Shown: positions 39,010 through 49,448 of the stretch, piece after piece
Layout: every line of letters begins with the position of its first letter
Position numbering within the stretch: the stretch's first letter is position 1
Origin: Mycolicibacterium sp.
GTDB lineage: Bacteria > Actinomycetota > Actinomycetes > Mycobacteriales > Mycobacteriaceae
Direction: 5' to 3'
DNA length: 64,000 bases
Assembly: GCA_020637165.1 (NCBI GenBank)
Contig: JACJWN010000005.1
Coordinates: forward strand, 62,001-126,000
The notes under the pieces: generated by a model
What the model was told of the DNA's origin: nothing
Seen by the model: the letters and a program-made list of their open reading frames with translations, nothing else
The model's database searches: none
Program-made: the position numbers and the translations under genes

Positions 39010-39888
39010 GTGACTCGCCCCCGTCCGAGAATGTCCCCGGCCATGGCCGGAGCGGTCGATCTGTCCGGCCTCAAGCAGCGCGCCCAACAGGGCACCGGCG
39101 GCTCCCGTTCCGGGGTCGAGGTGACCGAGACCAACTTCGAAGCCGAGGTGCTGGTCCGGTCAAGCCAGGTCCCGGTCGTCGTGGTGCTGTGGTCCCCGCG
39201 CAGCGAAGTCTGCGTGGCTCTCGTCGACGCGCTGGCTGCACTTGCCGGCGCCGATGACGGGAAATGGTCCCTGGCGACCGTCAACGTTGATGCGGCGCCG
39301 CGGGTGGCTTCCATGTTCGGCATCGAGGCGGTGCCCACGGTGGTCGCACTGGCCGGTGGGCAGCCGATCGCCAGCTTCGAGGGGCCCCAGCCGCCGGAAC
39401 AGCTGCGCCGCTGGGTCGACTCGCTGCTCTCGGCCACCGCGGGCAAGCTGGCCGGGGGTGGGGCCGAGGAGCCACCGGCCGATCCGGCCCTCGACGACGC
39501 CCGCGAGCAACTGGAGACCGGCGACTTCGTCGGCGCCGGGGCCGCCTATCGGGCGATCTTGGAGCGCGACCCGAACCACGAGGAGGCCAAGGGGGCGCTG
39601 CGGCAGATTGACTTTCTGCAGCGAGCCTCGGTCCAGCCGCCGGACGCCGTCGCGGTATCCGACGCCGCTCCGGACGATATCGACGCGGCGTTCGCCGCCG
39701 CCGACGTTCAGATCCTCGGCCAGGACGCCGCCGGGGCCTTCGCGCGGTTGACCCGATTGGTGAAAGCTACCAGCGGGGACGATCGCTCCCGGGTTCGAAC
39801 CCGGCTGATTGAGCTGTTCGAGCTGTTCGACGCGGCCGATCCGGATGTGATCGTCGGCCGGCGCAATCTCGCCAACGCCCTGTATTGA
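39010..39888 (+). CDS. Thioredoxin-fold/TPR protein (YbbN/CnoX-like co-chaperone)
   Basis: 292 residues: a thioredoxin fold (about 35-150) fused to TPR-like helices (about 160-292). The active-site segment reads LWSPRSEVC, so the usual CxxC is SxxC and thiol-disulfide oxidoreductase activity is unlikely. The cis-Pro loop AVPTVVAL is kept. Escherichia coli YbbN has the same domain order and a similar SxxC site and acts with chaperones. The start GTG gives a short basic Pro-rich N-terminus. No signal peptide is seen, so it is cytosolic. Confidence 0.85.
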   Translation: MTRPRPRMSPAMAGAVDLSGLKQRAQQGTGGSRSGVEVTETNFEAEVLVRSSQVPVVVVLWSPRSEVCVALVDALAALAGADDGKWSLATVNVDAAPRVASMFGIEAVPTVVALAGGQPIASFEGPQPPEQLRRWVDSLLSATAGKLAGGGAEEPPADPALDDAREQLETGDFVGAGAAYRAILERDPNHEEAKGALRQIDFLQRASVQPPDAVAVSDAAPDDIDAAFAAADVQILGQDAAGAFARLTRLVKATSGDDRSRVRTRLIELFELFDAADPDVIVGRRNLANALY

Positions 39889-39911
39889 TTTCCCTGGCGC
39901 GAGCTTTTCTC

Positions 39912-39978
39912 GGCGCGAGCAGACACAAAGTTTCGCGACACGCCGTGGGTGTTGGGGTCGTTTGCGTCTGCTCGCGCC
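39912..39978. repeat. Dispersed palindromic repeat, copy B (between convergent trx-like gene and glgB)
   Basis: GGCGCGAGCAGACACAAA (39912-39929) pairs with TTTGCGTCTGCTCGCGCC (39961-39978) over 18 bp with one A-C mismatch. The loop has CGCGACACGCCGTG at 39934-39947, the exact reverse complement of the loop core in copy A, so the element lies in the opposite orientation. Between convergent genes it may terminate transcription from both sides. Confidence 0.85.
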
Positions 39979-39988
39979 AAAAGGGGAG

Positions 39989-42190
39989 TCAGGCGGGCTC
40001 GAGCCAGATCGCGCTGTTGGGGGGCAACACCAGCTGTGCTGAGGCGGGGCGGCCGTGCCACGGCTCGTCTACGGCCCGCACCGCGCCGAGATTCCCGATG
40101 CCCGACCCGTTGTAGACCGTGGCGTCGCTGTTGAGCACCTCGCGCCAGGTCCCGGCCCGCGGCAGACCCAGCCGATAGCGGCTGTGTTCGGCCCCGGCGA
40201 AGTTGAACACGCAAGCCATGACCGAACCGTCGGATCCGAAGCGCAGGAAGCTGAGCACGTTGTTGGCCGAGTCGTTGGCATCGATCCAGGAGTAGCCCTG
40301 CGGCAGGGTGTCCTGGCTCCACAGCGCCGGACGGCTGCGGTATAGGCCATTGACGTCGGCCATGAATCGGGCGATGCCCGAGGAGAAGCCGGGCTCCTCG
40401 AGTTGCCACCAGTCCAGGCCCCGCTCCTCGGACCATTCGGCGCGCTGCCCGAAGTCCTGGCCCATGAACAACAGCTTCTTACCGGGGTGGGCCCACTGGT
40501 AGGCCAGCAGCGCCCGGACCCCGGCCGCCTTGACGTGGTCGTTGCCCGGCATCCGCTCCCACAGCGTCCCCTTGCCGTGCACCACCTCGTCGTGGCTGAT
40601 CGGCAGCACGTAGTTCTCGCTGTAGGCGTAGAGCATCGAGAACGTCATCTCGTGGTGGTGGTAGCTGCGGTAGATCGGGTCGCGGCTGACGTAGTCCAGG
40701 GTGTCGTGCATCCACCCCATGTTCCACTTCATCGAAAAGCCCAGGCCACCAAGGTTGGTCGCCCGGGTCACCCCGGGCCACGAGGTCGACTCCTCGGCGA
40801 CGGTCACGATGCCCGGGACGATTTTGTGGACGGTGGCGTTCATCTCCTGGAGGAACTGCACCGCCTCGAGGTTCTCCCGGCCGCCATAGGCGTTGGGCGT
40901 CCAGCCGTCTGCGGGGCGGGAGTAGTCCAGGTAGAGCATCGAGGCCACCGCGTCGACCCGCAGGCCGTCGATGTGGAACTCCTGGCACCAGTACAGAGCG
41001 TTGGCCACCAGGAAGTTGCGGACCTCCGGCCGGCCGAAGTCGAAGACGTAAGTGCCCCAGTCGAGTTGCTCGCCGCGGCGCGGGTCGGAGTGCTCATACA
41101 GCGCGGTGCCGTCGAAGCGGCCCAACGCCCAGGAGTCCTTCGGGAAGTGCGCCGGCACCCAGTCCATGATGACCCCGATCCCGGCTTGGTGCAGCCGGTC
41201 CACCAGGAACCGGAAGTCGTCGGGTGAGCCGAACCGGGAGGTCGGGGCGTAGTAGGACGTCACCTGGTAACCCCATGAGCCGCCGAACGGGTGTTCGGCG
41301 ACCGGCAGTAGTTCCACGTGGGTGAAACCCTGGCCCACAACGTAATCGGTGAGTTGCTCAGCCAATTCGCGGTAGCTCAAGCCCGGCCGCCACGAACCCA
41401 GGTGCACCTCGTAGGTGCTCATCGCCTCGAACACCGGGTTGGTCCCGGCGCGACGGGCCACCCACGCCTCGTCATTCCACTCGTAGCCCGAGACGAACAC
41501 CTTTGATGCGGTGTGCGGTGGGACCTCGGTGGCGAAGGCCATCGGGTCGGCCCGGTCGGTGACGGCGCCGTCGATGCCGTGCACCCGGAACTTGTACAGG
41601 CCGCCGGGCGGGAAGCCCGGCCAGAACAACTCCCACACCCCAGAGGAGCCGAGCGCCCGCATCGGGGCGTCGGTGCCGTCCCAGCCGTTGAACTCCCCGA
41701 TCAGGCTGACGCCCTTGGCGTTCGGGGCCCACACCGCGAACGACACCCCCTCGACCACGCCGTCGGGGGTGGTGAACGAACGCGGATGGGCGCCGAGGAT
41801 CTCCCAGAGCCGTTCGTGGCGGCCCTCGGCGAACAGGTGCAGGTCGACCTCACCGAGGGTGGGAAGGAACCGGTATCCATCGGCGACCGTGTGGACGACG
41901 GGGCTGCCGTCGGAACTCGGGTAGCGAACCTCGAGCCGATAGTCGGCCAGATCGGTGAACGGCAGCGCGACGGCGAACAGGCCGGAGTCGATGTGGGTCA
42001 TCGGGTAGCGCCGGCCGCCGACCAGCACGGTGGCGTCGAGCGCGTGCGGGCGCAGCGTCCTGACCACGGTGTGTTCGTCGTACTCGTGCGCGCCGAGGAT
42101 GCTGTGCGGGTTGTGGTGCACCCCGGCGACCAGCCGGGCCAGATCGCCCGGGTCGGGCGCGAGGTTCGGGCTGGAGAGGTTGTGGGTCAT
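39989..42190 (-). CDS. glgB: 1,4-alpha-glucan branching enzyme
   Basis: Introduces alpha-1,6 branches into glycogen or capsular glucan. The 733-residue protein has an N-terminal CBM48 module pair (about 20-220), then a GH13 barrel: [16 protein letters not shown] (nucleophile Asp), [13 protein letters not shown] (acid/base Glu) and [14 protein letters not shown] (third Asp), and a C-terminal beta domain. It is encoded downstream of glgE on the same strand, 49 bases apart, so the two are probably one operon. GlgB and GlgE together make glucan from trehalose-derived maltose-1-phosphate in mycobacteria. Confidence 0.97.
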   Translation of the reverse strand: MTHNLSSPNLAPDPGDLARLVAGVHHNPHSILGAHEYDEHTVVRTLRPHALDATVLVGGRRYPMTHIDSGLFAVALPFTDLADYRLEVRYPSSDGSPVVHTVADGYRFLPTLGEVDLHLFAEGRHERLWEILGAHPRSFTTPDGVVEGVSFAVWAPNAKGVSLIGEFNGWDGTDAPMRALGSSGVWELFWPGFPPGGLYKFRVHGIDGAVTDRADPMAFATEVPPHTASKVFVSGYEWNDEAWVARRAGTNPVFEAMSTYEVHLGSWRPGLSYRELAEQLTDYVVGQGFTHVELLPVAEHPFGGSWGYQVTSYYAPTSRFGSPDDFRFLVDRLHQAGIGVIMDWVPAHFPKDSWALGRFDGTALYEHSDPRRGEQLDWGTYVFDFGRPEVRNFLVANALYWCQEFHIDGLRVDAVASMLYLDYSRPADGWTPNAYGGRENLEAVQFLQEMNATVHKIVPGIVTVAEESTSWPGVTRATNLGGLGFSMKWNMGWMHDTLDYVSRDPIYRSYHHHEMTFSMLYAYSENYVLPISHDEVVHGKGTLWERMPGNDHVKAAGVRALLAYQWAHPGKKLLFMGQDFGQRAEWSEERGLDWWQLEEPGFSSGIARFMADVNGLYRSRPALWSQDTLPQGYSWIDANDSANNVLSFLRFGSDGSVMACVFNFAGAEHSRYRLGLPRAGTWREVLNSDATVYNGSGIGNLGAVRAVDEPWHGRPASAQLVLPPNSAIWLEPA

Positions 42191-42239
42191 CGGCTGGCCG
42201 TCGCAAATCTCATTCCCGGCCCCCTCATTGCCGGCCCTC

Positions 42240-44357
42240 TCATTGCCGGCGCAGCAGCAGAGCCCGCTGCTCCTCCGGAATCGACGGCATGGTCAGGATG
42301 TGGGCAACCGCCTTGGCCGGTTCGAGGCGCACGTAGTTCGACTGGCCCCATTGGTATTCCTCCCCGGTGATCTCGTCGCGGACCCAGAAACGGTCATAGG
42401 GGTGCATACCCAGTTCCTCCATATCGAGCCAGACGAAGCCCTGCTCGGCGGCGAAGGGGTTGAGCGTGACCACCACCAGAACGGTGTCCCCGGTCACCGG
42501 GTCGAACTTGCTCATCGCCATCAGGGCATCGTTGTCGACACCGTGGAACCGCAGGGTGCGCAGCTGGCACAGCGCCGGGTGGACCCGCCGGATCTCGTTG
42601 AGCCGGGCCAGGAAGATCTCCAGCGAGCGGCCCTCCTGCAACGCGCGGTCGAAGTCCCGGGGACGCAGTTCGTATTTCTCCGAATTCAGGTACTCCTCGC
42701 TGCCCGGGTGCAGAGCGGCGTTCTCGAACAGCTCGAAGCCCGAGTACACCCCCCACGACGAGCCCATGGTGGAGGCCAGCACCGCGCGGATGGCGAACAT
42801 GCCGGGGCCGCCGTCCTGCAGGCTCGCGTGCAGGATGTCGGGGGTGTTGACGAACAGGTTGGGCCGGGCGTAGTCGGCGTGTTCGGCGATCTGCCGGCCG
42901 AATTCCTCGAGCTCCCACTTGGCGGTCCGCCAGGTGAAGTACGAGTACGACTGGGTGAAGCCGAGTTTGGCCAGGCCGTAGAGCCGGGCCGGGCGGGTGA
43001 AGGCCTCCGACAGGAACAACACGTCGGGGTCGGTGGCCTTGACGACGGCGATCAGCCACGCCCAGAAGTCCGGCGGTTTGGTGTGCGGGTTATCGACCCG
43101 GAAGATCTTGACGCCGTGGGCGATCCAGTGCCGCACCACCCGCAGGACTTCGTGGTAGAGCCCGTCGGGGTCGTTGTCGAAGTTCAGCGGGTAGATGTCC
43201 TGATACTTCTTCGGCGGGTTCTCCGCGTAGGCGATGGTGCCGTCGGGCAGTTCGGTGAACCAGTGCCGGTTCTCCTTTGCCCAGGGGTGATCGGGGGCGC
43301 ACTGCAGCGCCAGATCGAGGGCGACCTCCATGCCCAGTCCGTTCGCGGCGGCGACGAAGGCGTCGAAATCGGAGATCGTGCCCAGCGCCGGGTGCACGGC
43401 GTCGTGGCCGCCCTCGTCGCTGCCGATCGCCCACGGTGAGCCGACGTCGCCGGGTTCGGCGGTGACCGCGTTGTTGCGGCCCTTGCGGTGGACCTTGCCG
43501 ATCGGGTGGATCGGCGGCAGGTAAACCACGTTGAAGCCCATCGAGGCGATGCGGGGCAGTGCCTCGGCGGCGGTCGTGAAGGTGCCGTGCACCGGCTCGC
43601 CCTCGGCGTCGCGGCCCCCGGTGGACCTCGGAAACATCTCGTACCAGGCACCGCAGCGGGCCAGCGGCCGGTCGACCCACACGCCGTACTGGTGGCCGCG
43701 GGTGACGAGCTCGCGCAGCGGGTAGCGCTCCAGTAACTCGGTGACCTGATGCGACAGCGCCGGTGCGGCCCGGGTCAGCGGGTCGCCCGGAAGGCGTAGC
43801 GCCTCAGCCGCCCTCAGCAGCGGAGCCCGGTCGGCCCGCGGCATCCCCGCGGCGGCCCGCACCAGCAGGTCGGCGCCCACCAGCAGATCATTGTGCAGGT
43901 CCTCCTCGCCCTGGCCGGCCTCGAGTTTGGCGGTGACGGCGTGGTGCCATCCGGCGACCGGGTCGCCCCAGCCGTCGATCCGGAACGTCCACAGCCCGAC
44001 CCGGTCGGGGGTGAACTGGCTGTGGAAGACGTCCGGGGTGCGGCCCGGGGCCATGCGGAACTGCGTCGGTTTGATCCGCGCGGCCGCCGCCGCGGCATCG
44101 TCCGTGACAGGTACTTTCGGCCGGCGCAGGGAACCCGATCCGAGTTGCGGGTAGCCCTCCCCGTGATACCGCACCACCAAGGTGGCGGCCACCGCCTCGT
44201 GACCCTCCCGCCACACCGTCGCGCACACCGGCACGACTTCGCCGACAACCGCTTTGGCCGGGTAGGTGCCTCCGGACACCACGGGCGCGACCTCGTCGAT
44301 CTGGATGCGACTAGGCAACTCGTTTACCCCATTTCTGCGTTCGGTGCCTCCTTCCAC
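42240..44357 (-). CDS. glgE: Alpha-1,4-glucan:maltose-1-phosphate maltosyltransferase
   Basis: GH13_3 enzyme that adds maltosyl units from maltose-1-phosphate to glucan. About 705 residues: an N-terminal beta domain ([23 protein letters not shown]) and helical dimer domain, then the barrel with [16 protein letters not shown] (nucleophile Asp) and [14 protein letters not shown] (Glu), and a C-terminal beta domain. The start is uncertain: the GTG at 44357 gives the usual length but no ribosome site precedes it; the only AAGGAGG lies downstream, in front of an out-of-frame ATG at 44332. A longer in-frame start at 44456 would overlap glgP. Divergent from glgP. Confidence 0.93.
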   Translation of the reverse strand: MEGGTERRNGVNELPSRIQIDEVAPVVSGGTYPAKAVVGEVVPVCATVWREGHEAVAATLVVRYHGEGYPQLGSGSLRRPKVPVTDDAAAAAARIKPTQFRMAPGRTPDVFHSQFTPDRVGLWTFRIDGWGDPVAGWHHAVTAKLEAGQGEEDLHNDLLVGADLLVRAAAGMPRADRAPLLRAAEALRLPGDPLTRAAPALSHQVTELLERYPLRELVTRGHQYGVWVDRPLARCGAWYEMFPRSTGGRDAEGEPVHGTFTTAAEALPRIASMGFNVVYLPPIHPIGKVHRKGRNNAVTAEPGDVGSPWAIGSDEGGHDAVHPALGTISDFDAFVAAANGLGMEVALDLALQCAPDHPWAKENRHWFTELPDGTIAYAENPPKKYQDIYPLNFDNDPDGLYHEVLRVVRHWIAHGVKIFRVDNPHTKPPDFWAWLIAVVKATDPDVLFLSEAFTRPARLYGLAKLGFTQSYSYFTWRTAKWELEEFGRQIAEHADYARPNLFVNTPDILHASLQDGGPGMFAIRAVLASTMGSSWGVYSGFELFENAALHPGSEEYLNSEKYELRPRDFDRALQEGRSLEIFLARLNEIRRVHPALCQLRTLRFHGVDNDALMAMSKFDPVTGDTVLVVVTLNPFAAEQGFVWLDMEELGMHPYDRFWVRDEITGEEYQWGQSNYVRLEPAKAVAHILTMPSIPEEQRALLLRRQ

Positions 44358-44433
44358 CGTAGTGGCCCAAGTCACGCGGTGAGGCTGAAGCGCGGACGGC
44401 GGAACAGCCCCGACCTCAGTAAGGTCATCACGT

Positions 44434-47091
44434 GTGAAAGCCCTCCGCAGGTTCACCGTCCGCGCCTACCTTCCGGACCGGGTCGCCGCGCTGGGTCGGC
44501 TCTCGACCAATCTGCGGTGGTCCTGGGACAACGCGACCCAGGAACTCTTCGCCAGCGTCGACCCCGAGTTATGGGCCCGGATCGGTTGCGACCCGGTGGC
44601 ACTGCTCGCCGAGGTCGCCCCGGCGCGACTGGACGACCTGGCCGCCGCCGACGGATTCGTCGAACGCGTTGATCGCCTCGCGGCCGAACTCGACGACTAT
44701 CTGACCCAGCCCCGCTGGTATCAGCAGCTACAGGGTCAGACCGAGGCCGTGCTGCCCACCGGCATCGGCTACTTCTCCATGGAGTTCGGGGTCGCCGAGG
44801 TGCTGCCGATCTACTCCGGCGGCCTGGGCATCCTGGCCGGTGACCACCTCAAGGCGGCTTCGGATCTGGGCCTGCCGCTGATCGGCGTCGGGTTGAACTA
44901 CCGTTCGGGCTACTTCCGCCAGTCGCTGACCGCCGACGGCTGGCAGCACGAGAACTACCCCCTGCTGGACCCCCGCGCGCTGCCGCTCCGGCTCCTGAGC
45001 CGTCCGGGCGGGGAGCCGGTCCTGATCGAACTGGCGCTGCCCGAGTCTCGCACGTTGCGGGCGCGGGTGTGGATCGCCCAGGTCGGCCGAATTCCGTTGC
45101 TGCTGTTGGACTCCGACATCCCGGAGAACGACCACGACATGCGCAACGTCACCGATCGGCTCTATGGCGGCGACCAGGAACACCGGATCAGGCAGGAACT
45201 GCTGGCCGGTGTCGGCGGGGTGCGGGCGATCCGCGCTTTCACCGCCATCGAGGGGCGGCCCGCGCCGGATGTGTTCCACATGAACGAGGGCCACGCCGGG
45301 TTCCTGGGGCTCGAGCGCATCCGCGAGTACATGCACGGCGACGGCCTGGACTTCGACACTGCGCTGGCCGTCGTGCGGGCCAGCACGGTCTTCACCACCC
45401 ACACCCCGGTGCCGGCCGGTATCGACCGGTTCCCGGTGGAGTTGGTGCACCGTTACTTCGCCGACGACTCCGGTGCCGGACTGATGCCCGGCGTGCCGGT
45501 GGGGCGGGTGCTGGGGTTCGGAGCAGAGGCCGACGCCGGGTGGCCGGGCGGCGACAGCGGAAAGTTCAACATGGCCCATATGGGATTGCGGCTGGCGCAG
45601 CGTTCCAACGGCGTGTCCCAATTGCACGGGCGGGTCAGCCGCTCGATGTTCGAGGAGCTCTGGCCGGGTTTCGAGGCGGCCGAGGTTCCCATCGGTTCGA
45701 TCACCAACGGGGTGCACGGACCGACCTGGGCGGCACCGGAGTGGCTGGAACTCGCCCGCGATCCGGCGGGTTCGGCCGAGCCGTGGCGCGAGCCGTGGGA
45801 ATGGCAGCGGCTCAGCCAGCTCGATGCCGGCCACATCTGGTCGATCCGGTGCCTGCTGCGCGCCAAGCTGGTAGCCGATGTGCGCCGGCGGCTCAGGGAG
45901 TCCTGGCTGCAGCGTGGCGCGATCGAGACCGAATTGGGTTGGATCCCCGAGGCGTTCGATCCCGGCGTGCTGACCGTCGGGTTCGCACGCCGGGTGCCCA
46001 CCTACAAGCGGTTGACGTTGATGCTGCGCGACCCGGCGCGCCTGGAGGCGCTGCTGTGTGACGAACACCGGCCGATCCAGCTCATCGTCGCCGGCAAGTC
46101 TCATCCGGCCGACGACGCCGGCAAGGCGCTCATCCAGCAGATCGTCCGGTTCGCCGACCGCCCCGAGGTGCGCCATCGCATCGCCTTCCTGCCGGACTAC
46201 GACATGTCGATGGCGCGGCTGTTGTACTGGGGCTGCGACGTCTGGCTGAACAACCCGCTGCGGCCCTTGGAGGCGTGCGGGACCTCGGGGATGAAGAGCG
46301 CGCTCAACGGTGGGCTCAACCTTTCCGTTCGCGACGGTTGGTGGGACGAGTGGTTCGACGGCGAGAACGGTTGGGAGATCCCGACCGCGGAGGTGACCAG
46401 CGAGGAACGCCGCGACGACCTGGAGGCCGGAGCGCTCTACGAGCTGCTGGCCACCGCGGTGGCGCCGAAGTTCTACGACCGCGACGAGGACGGCGTTCCG
46501 GTGCGATGGGTGGAGATGGTCCGGCACACCGTGCAGTCGCTGGGCCCGAAGGTTTTGGCCTCCCGGATGGTCCGGGACTACACGGAGCGGTACTACGCCC
46601 CGGCGGCGGCCGCGCTGCGCCGCACCCTCGAACCGGTCGGGGACCGCCCCTTCGGCGCGGCCCGCGAACTGGCGGCCTACCGGCAGCGGGTGACCGAGGC
46701 CTGGACCCGCATCGCCGTCGTCGACGTCGACTGCGTCGGCCTGACCGACGTCCCCCTGCAGGGCACCGAACTGACCTTCACCGCAACCGTCATTCTCGAC
46801 GGGCTTCGGCCCGAGGAGGTGGTCGTGCAGGTGGTGCTGGGCCGGGTCGAGTCCGGTGACACCCTATGCGACCCCGACTACATCGACATGGCGCACACGG
46901 GTTCGGCGGAGGGCGGTGCGCAGATCTTCACCGTGTCCACCACGCTGCCGCGGGCCGGGGCGATGGGTTACACCGTCCGGGTGTTGCCACGGCACCGCCT
47001 CATGGCCGAAGCCGCAGAGTTCGGTCTGGTCAGATTGGCCGCGGACGGCGGTCCGGGGGACTCCGTGGCCGCCGGTTGGGGGCACCTGTAG
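44434..47091 (+). CDS. glgP: Glycogen/alpha-1,4-glucan phosphorylase
   Basis: PLP enzyme of the GT35 family that releases glucose-1-phosphate from glucan. 885 residues, of the short Thermotoga/mycobacterial type with an N-terminal DUF3417 segment ([12 protein letters not shown], then [11 protein letters not shown]). The catalytic region has [33 protein letters not shown] and [20 protein letters not shown], which holds the glycine-rich substrate loop near the PLP lysine. The start GTG lies in a 76-base gap shared with divergent glgE, so the two operons may share regulation. Confidence 0.95.
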   Translation: MKALRRFTVRAYLPDRVAALGRLSTNLRWSWDNATQELFASVDPELWARIGCDPVALLAEVAPARLDDLAAADGFVERVDRLAAELDDYLTQPRWYQQLQGQTEAVLPTGIGYFSMEFGVAEVLPIYSGGLGILAGDHLKAASDLGLPLIGVGLNYRSGYFRQSLTADGWQHENYPLLDPRALPLRLLSRPGGEPVLIELALPESRTLRARVWIAQVGRIPLLLLDSDIPENDHDMRNVTDRLYGGDQEHRIRQELLAGVGGVRAIRAFTAIEGRPAPDVFHMNEGHAGFLGLERIREYMHGDGLDFDTALAVVRASTVFTTHTPVPAGIDRFPVELVHRYFADDSGAGLMPGVPVGRVLGFGAEADAGWPGGDSGKFNMAHMGLRLAQRSNGVSQLHGRVSRSMFEELWPGFEAAEVPIGSITNGVHGPTWAAPEWLELARDPAGSAEPWREPWEWQRLSQLDAGHIWSIRCLLRAKLVADVRRRLRESWLQRGAIETELGWIPEAFDPGVLTVGFARRVPTYKRLTLMLRDPARLEALLCDEHRPIQLIVAGKSHPADDAGKALIQQIVRFADRPEVRHRIAFLPDYDMSMARLLYWGCDVWLNNPLRPLEACGTSGMKSALNGGLNLSVRDGWWDEWFDGENGWEIPTAEVTSEERRDDLEAGALYELLATAVAPKFYDRDEDGVPVRWVEMVRHTVQSLGPKVLASRMVRDYTERYYAPAAAALRRTLEPVGDRPFGAARELAAYRQRVTEAWTRIAVVDVDCVGLTDVPLQGTELTFTATVILDGLRPEEVVVQVVLGRVESGDTLCDPDYIDMAHTGSAEGGAQIFTVSTTLPRAGAMGYTVRVLPRHRLMAEAAEFGLVRLAADGGPGDSVAAGWGHL

Positions 47092-47118
47092 GTTGCCTCT
47101 GGGAGGTTCGAAGTCGTG

Positions 47119-47973
47119 ATGGTTCCAGGGGCGGTGCGCGGTACGGCGATCATGGCGGGGTTGGTCGCGATGGTGACCGCAGCCCCGGTGACCGCCGAGC
47201 CCAACCCCGGCCCGCCGGGTCCGGTCATCATCTCCCCGAACCCCCCGAGCGTCTACACCCCGGAAACCCCGACCACCGCCGAGCCGGCCGTTCCCGCCAC
47301 CGCACCCTCCGGAGGTGCGGGTGGTCCCAGGGTCACACCTATCGCCGCCACAGATCCGGGTGTCAACGCCGCGGAGGCGGCACCCGTGGACGACGGCAAG
47401 GTGGCCTCCAGTCCGCCGCAGACCACCACGGCCCCGGACGGATGGACCCTGGAGATCTCCTCCGAGGATGAGACGCAGGTGGCGGTGGCGCCGCTCACCA
47501 CCGCGATCTCGACCCGCGAGTACGCCGTCGGCGGGGTGTTCAACGGATCGCTGGAGGGCCCGGGCGGCGGCACCCCCGAGGGGATCTTCGAGGTCGGCTA
47601 TCAGATCGGCTGCGGTATCGACATGACCACCTCCAACGGTGTCTCGCTCACCGGCACCGCCGGTGTGAACCCGTCGATTCAGTTCATCGGGATCGACGCC
47701 GCCAGCCTCCCGATCGACGCCGTGATCCCCGGCATCGGCAGCAACTTCGCCGGCGGCATCACCGTCGGCCTCAAACCCGGTCTGATCAACGTCGTCCCGG
47801 TGACCAAGAAGCAATACAAGGGCTCGGCGCCGTGGGTCTCGATCAGCAACTTCCGGGTCAAGATCGACGGGTGCGTGGGGGAGTCGTTCATCCGCTCCTA
47901 TGCCACGCTGACCAAGTCCACCGACGAGGGTGACGCAATCTTGTCCTGGTACGGCGTCACCAAGGCGGTCTGA
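47119..47973 (+). CDS. MspA-family porin-like secreted protein with Pro-rich N-terminal extension
   Basis: 284 residues from the ATG at 47119 (a GTG three bases upstream is an alternative). A signal peptide covers about 1-26 (core AIMAGLVAMVTAAPVTA). Residues about 27-115 are Pro/Ala/Thr-rich. From about 120 comes an MspA-type domain: STREYAVGGVFNGSLEGPG, FEVGYQIGCGIDMTTSNGV, and GCVGESFIRSYATLTKSTD, with two Cys that could pair. MspA porins form outer-membrane channels in fast growers. Whether this one forms a pore is uncertain, because the extension is unusual. It is not in the M. tuberculosis version of this block. Confidence 0.8.
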   Translation: MVPGAVRGTAIMAGLVAMVTAAPVTAEPNPGPPGPVIISPNPPSVYTPETPTTAEPAVPATAPSGGAGGPRVTPIAATDPGVNAAEAAPVDDGKVASSPPQTTTAPDGWTLEISSEDETQVAVAPLTTAISTREYAVGGVFNGSLEGPGGGTPEGIFEVGYQIGCGIDMTTSNGVSLTGTAGVNPSIQFIGIDAASLPIDAVIPGIGSNFAGGITVGLKPGLINVVPVTKKQYKGSAPWVSISNFRVKIDGCVGESFIRSYATLTKSTDEGDAILSWYGVTKAV

Positions 47974-47991
47974 GAAGCGGTCTGAGCCGGC

Positions 47992-49425
47992 TCAGGGGAA
48001 GCGCGTGTAGCAGCGCTCCTCGTCGCCGAGCACGCCGACCCGGAAGGCGTCGATGCGGGAGAACCCGGCCGGCACCGCCTCGCCGTTGACGTCCCCGGCG
48101 GCCAGGCCGTTGGTGAGCAGACCCGAGACCGCCTCGTCGATGTCCCCGGCGGTGAGCGCCACGGTATTGCCGTCGGGCGTGCTGATGTCCTTGGACAACC
48201 GGGCAGTGGCCACCCCGGTCAGGCAGGCGGTGCGCAGGCCGGCCTCGGCGTTGTCCAGGCGCACCCCGCCGTGCTCGTGCTGCAGCGCCATCATGAAGCG
48301 CGACGTCAGCGCTGAGTACGCGGTGTTGTCGCCCTGCAGCGGCGGGCCCTCGTAGCCCTCGCTGGGGGTTCCCATCGCCTGCAGTTCGGGCAGGTCGACG
48401 GTGATGGTGTTGCGGGCCGGGCAGTACGAGGCCGGCGGACTCGGCCGGGCGTCGGGACACGTCGAGGCCGACGCCGCGTCGAAGCTCAACACCGGCGGGT
48501 TGCGCGGCGCGAAGACGATGGTGAGCGCGTCGACGAGAGCGCGCACGGACTCTTCGGTGACCGGCAATTCCCCGGTCTGGTCGCTGGTGAGCGCCACCGG
48601 AAGTTCCCCCCGGCGCTGCCTGATCTCCTGCATGGTGATGTTCGCGCAGGCCGCGGCCCCTTCGGTGAACCCGAACTGGAACGCCGAGATCCGTTCGAAC
48701 GCCGAGCCGTGCTCGTCGCCCATGTCGTAGTAGTCCCCGCCCATCAGCGGATCGCGGAAGGAGATCATCGCTGCCAGGAGGTTGTTGAGGCCTTCGCCGG
48801 TGTTGAGGGTGAAGCGGGGGGACTTGCCCTCGGCTACCCAGCGCAGGTAGACCCCGGACAGACAGTCGGCCTGCTGTTCGGTCACCAGGGTCGGTATGCC
48901 CTTGGGGTTCAGCGGCACCTGTTCCTGAATGGTGTGGCCATACTCGTGGGCGAGCACCATCGTGATCGCCATGTCGCCGTAGGCGTCCCGCAGCGAGGGC
49001 ATCAGTATCGTGCGGTCCCAGCCGATGGTGTCGTCCAGATCGCAGTAGGCGGCGTTGACCAGGCCCTCGGTGCTCTCGTCGCAGAAGGTGCCGTCATAGG
49101 CCTCTGAGTCCCAGGAGAACAGCTCCTTGATCGGGATCAGCTCGTCGCCGAAGGCGTCCGGGTAGGCGAACTTCCAGAACTCCTCGAGGTCGCTGACCGA
49201 CTGGCCGGCCAGCAGGTCGATCTCGCCGCCGTCGGTGTCGGTCACCTCGCGTGACTCCGCTTTGGCGTCCGGGCGCAGGCCGGTCGGGCCGTCGACAGCC
49301 TCCAGGCCGCCGACCTTGAACGGATCGGAGAACTCGGCAACCGGGCGGCCGGCGATCGGGATTCCGCAGCCGCTGACGAGCAGCGCCGCTGCGGCCAGCA
49401 GGCAGGGGATCCGGGCTGCACGCAT
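47992..49425 (-). CDS. Lipoprotein neutral zinc metallopeptidase
   Basis: 477 residues. The N-terminal lipobox LLVSGC gives lipidation at about Cys20, so it is on the outer face of the membrane. The zincin motif HEYGH lies in ITMVLAHEYGHTIQEQV, with a downstream acidic residue (TEQQADCLSG) as third ligand. Several Cys pairs fit disulfides in the cell envelope. It resembles putative mycobacterial lipoprotein peptidases such as LpqM, but I cannot assign a symbol. The ATG at 49425 (MRAARIP) gives a normal signal; an upstream in-frame ATG at 49437 is possible. It faces the porin gene, tail to tail. Confidence 0.8.
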   Translation of the reverse strand: MRAARIPCLLAAAALLVSGCGIPIAGRPVAEFSDPFKVGGLEAVDGPTGLRPDAKAESREVTDTDGGEIDLLAGQSVSDLEEFWKFAYPDAFGDELIPIKELFSWDSEAYDGTFCDESTEGLVNAAYCDLDDTIGWDRTILMPSLRDAYGDMAITMVLAHEYGHTIQEQVPLNPKGIPTLVTEQQADCLSGVYLRWVAEGKSPRFTLNTGEGLNNLLAAMISFRDPLMGGDYYDMGDEHGSAFERISAFQFGFTEGAAACANITMQEIRQRRGELPVALTSDQTGELPVTEESVRALVDALTIVFAPRNPPVLSFDAASASTCPDARPSPPASYCPARNTITVDLPELQAMGTPSEGYEGPPLQGDNTAYSALTSRFMMALQHEHGGVRLDNAEAGLRTACLTGVATARLSKDISTPDGNTVALTAGDIDEAVSGLLTNGLAAGDVNGEAVPAGFSRIDAFRVGVLGDEERCYTRFP

Positions 49426-49448
49426 GGCCTCCACCATAGTTGCCGGGA

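Noticed and set aside
44728..46527. 599-codon open frame antisense to glgP
   Set aside because: Antisense shadow; low-complexity His/Arg/Gln-rich translation.
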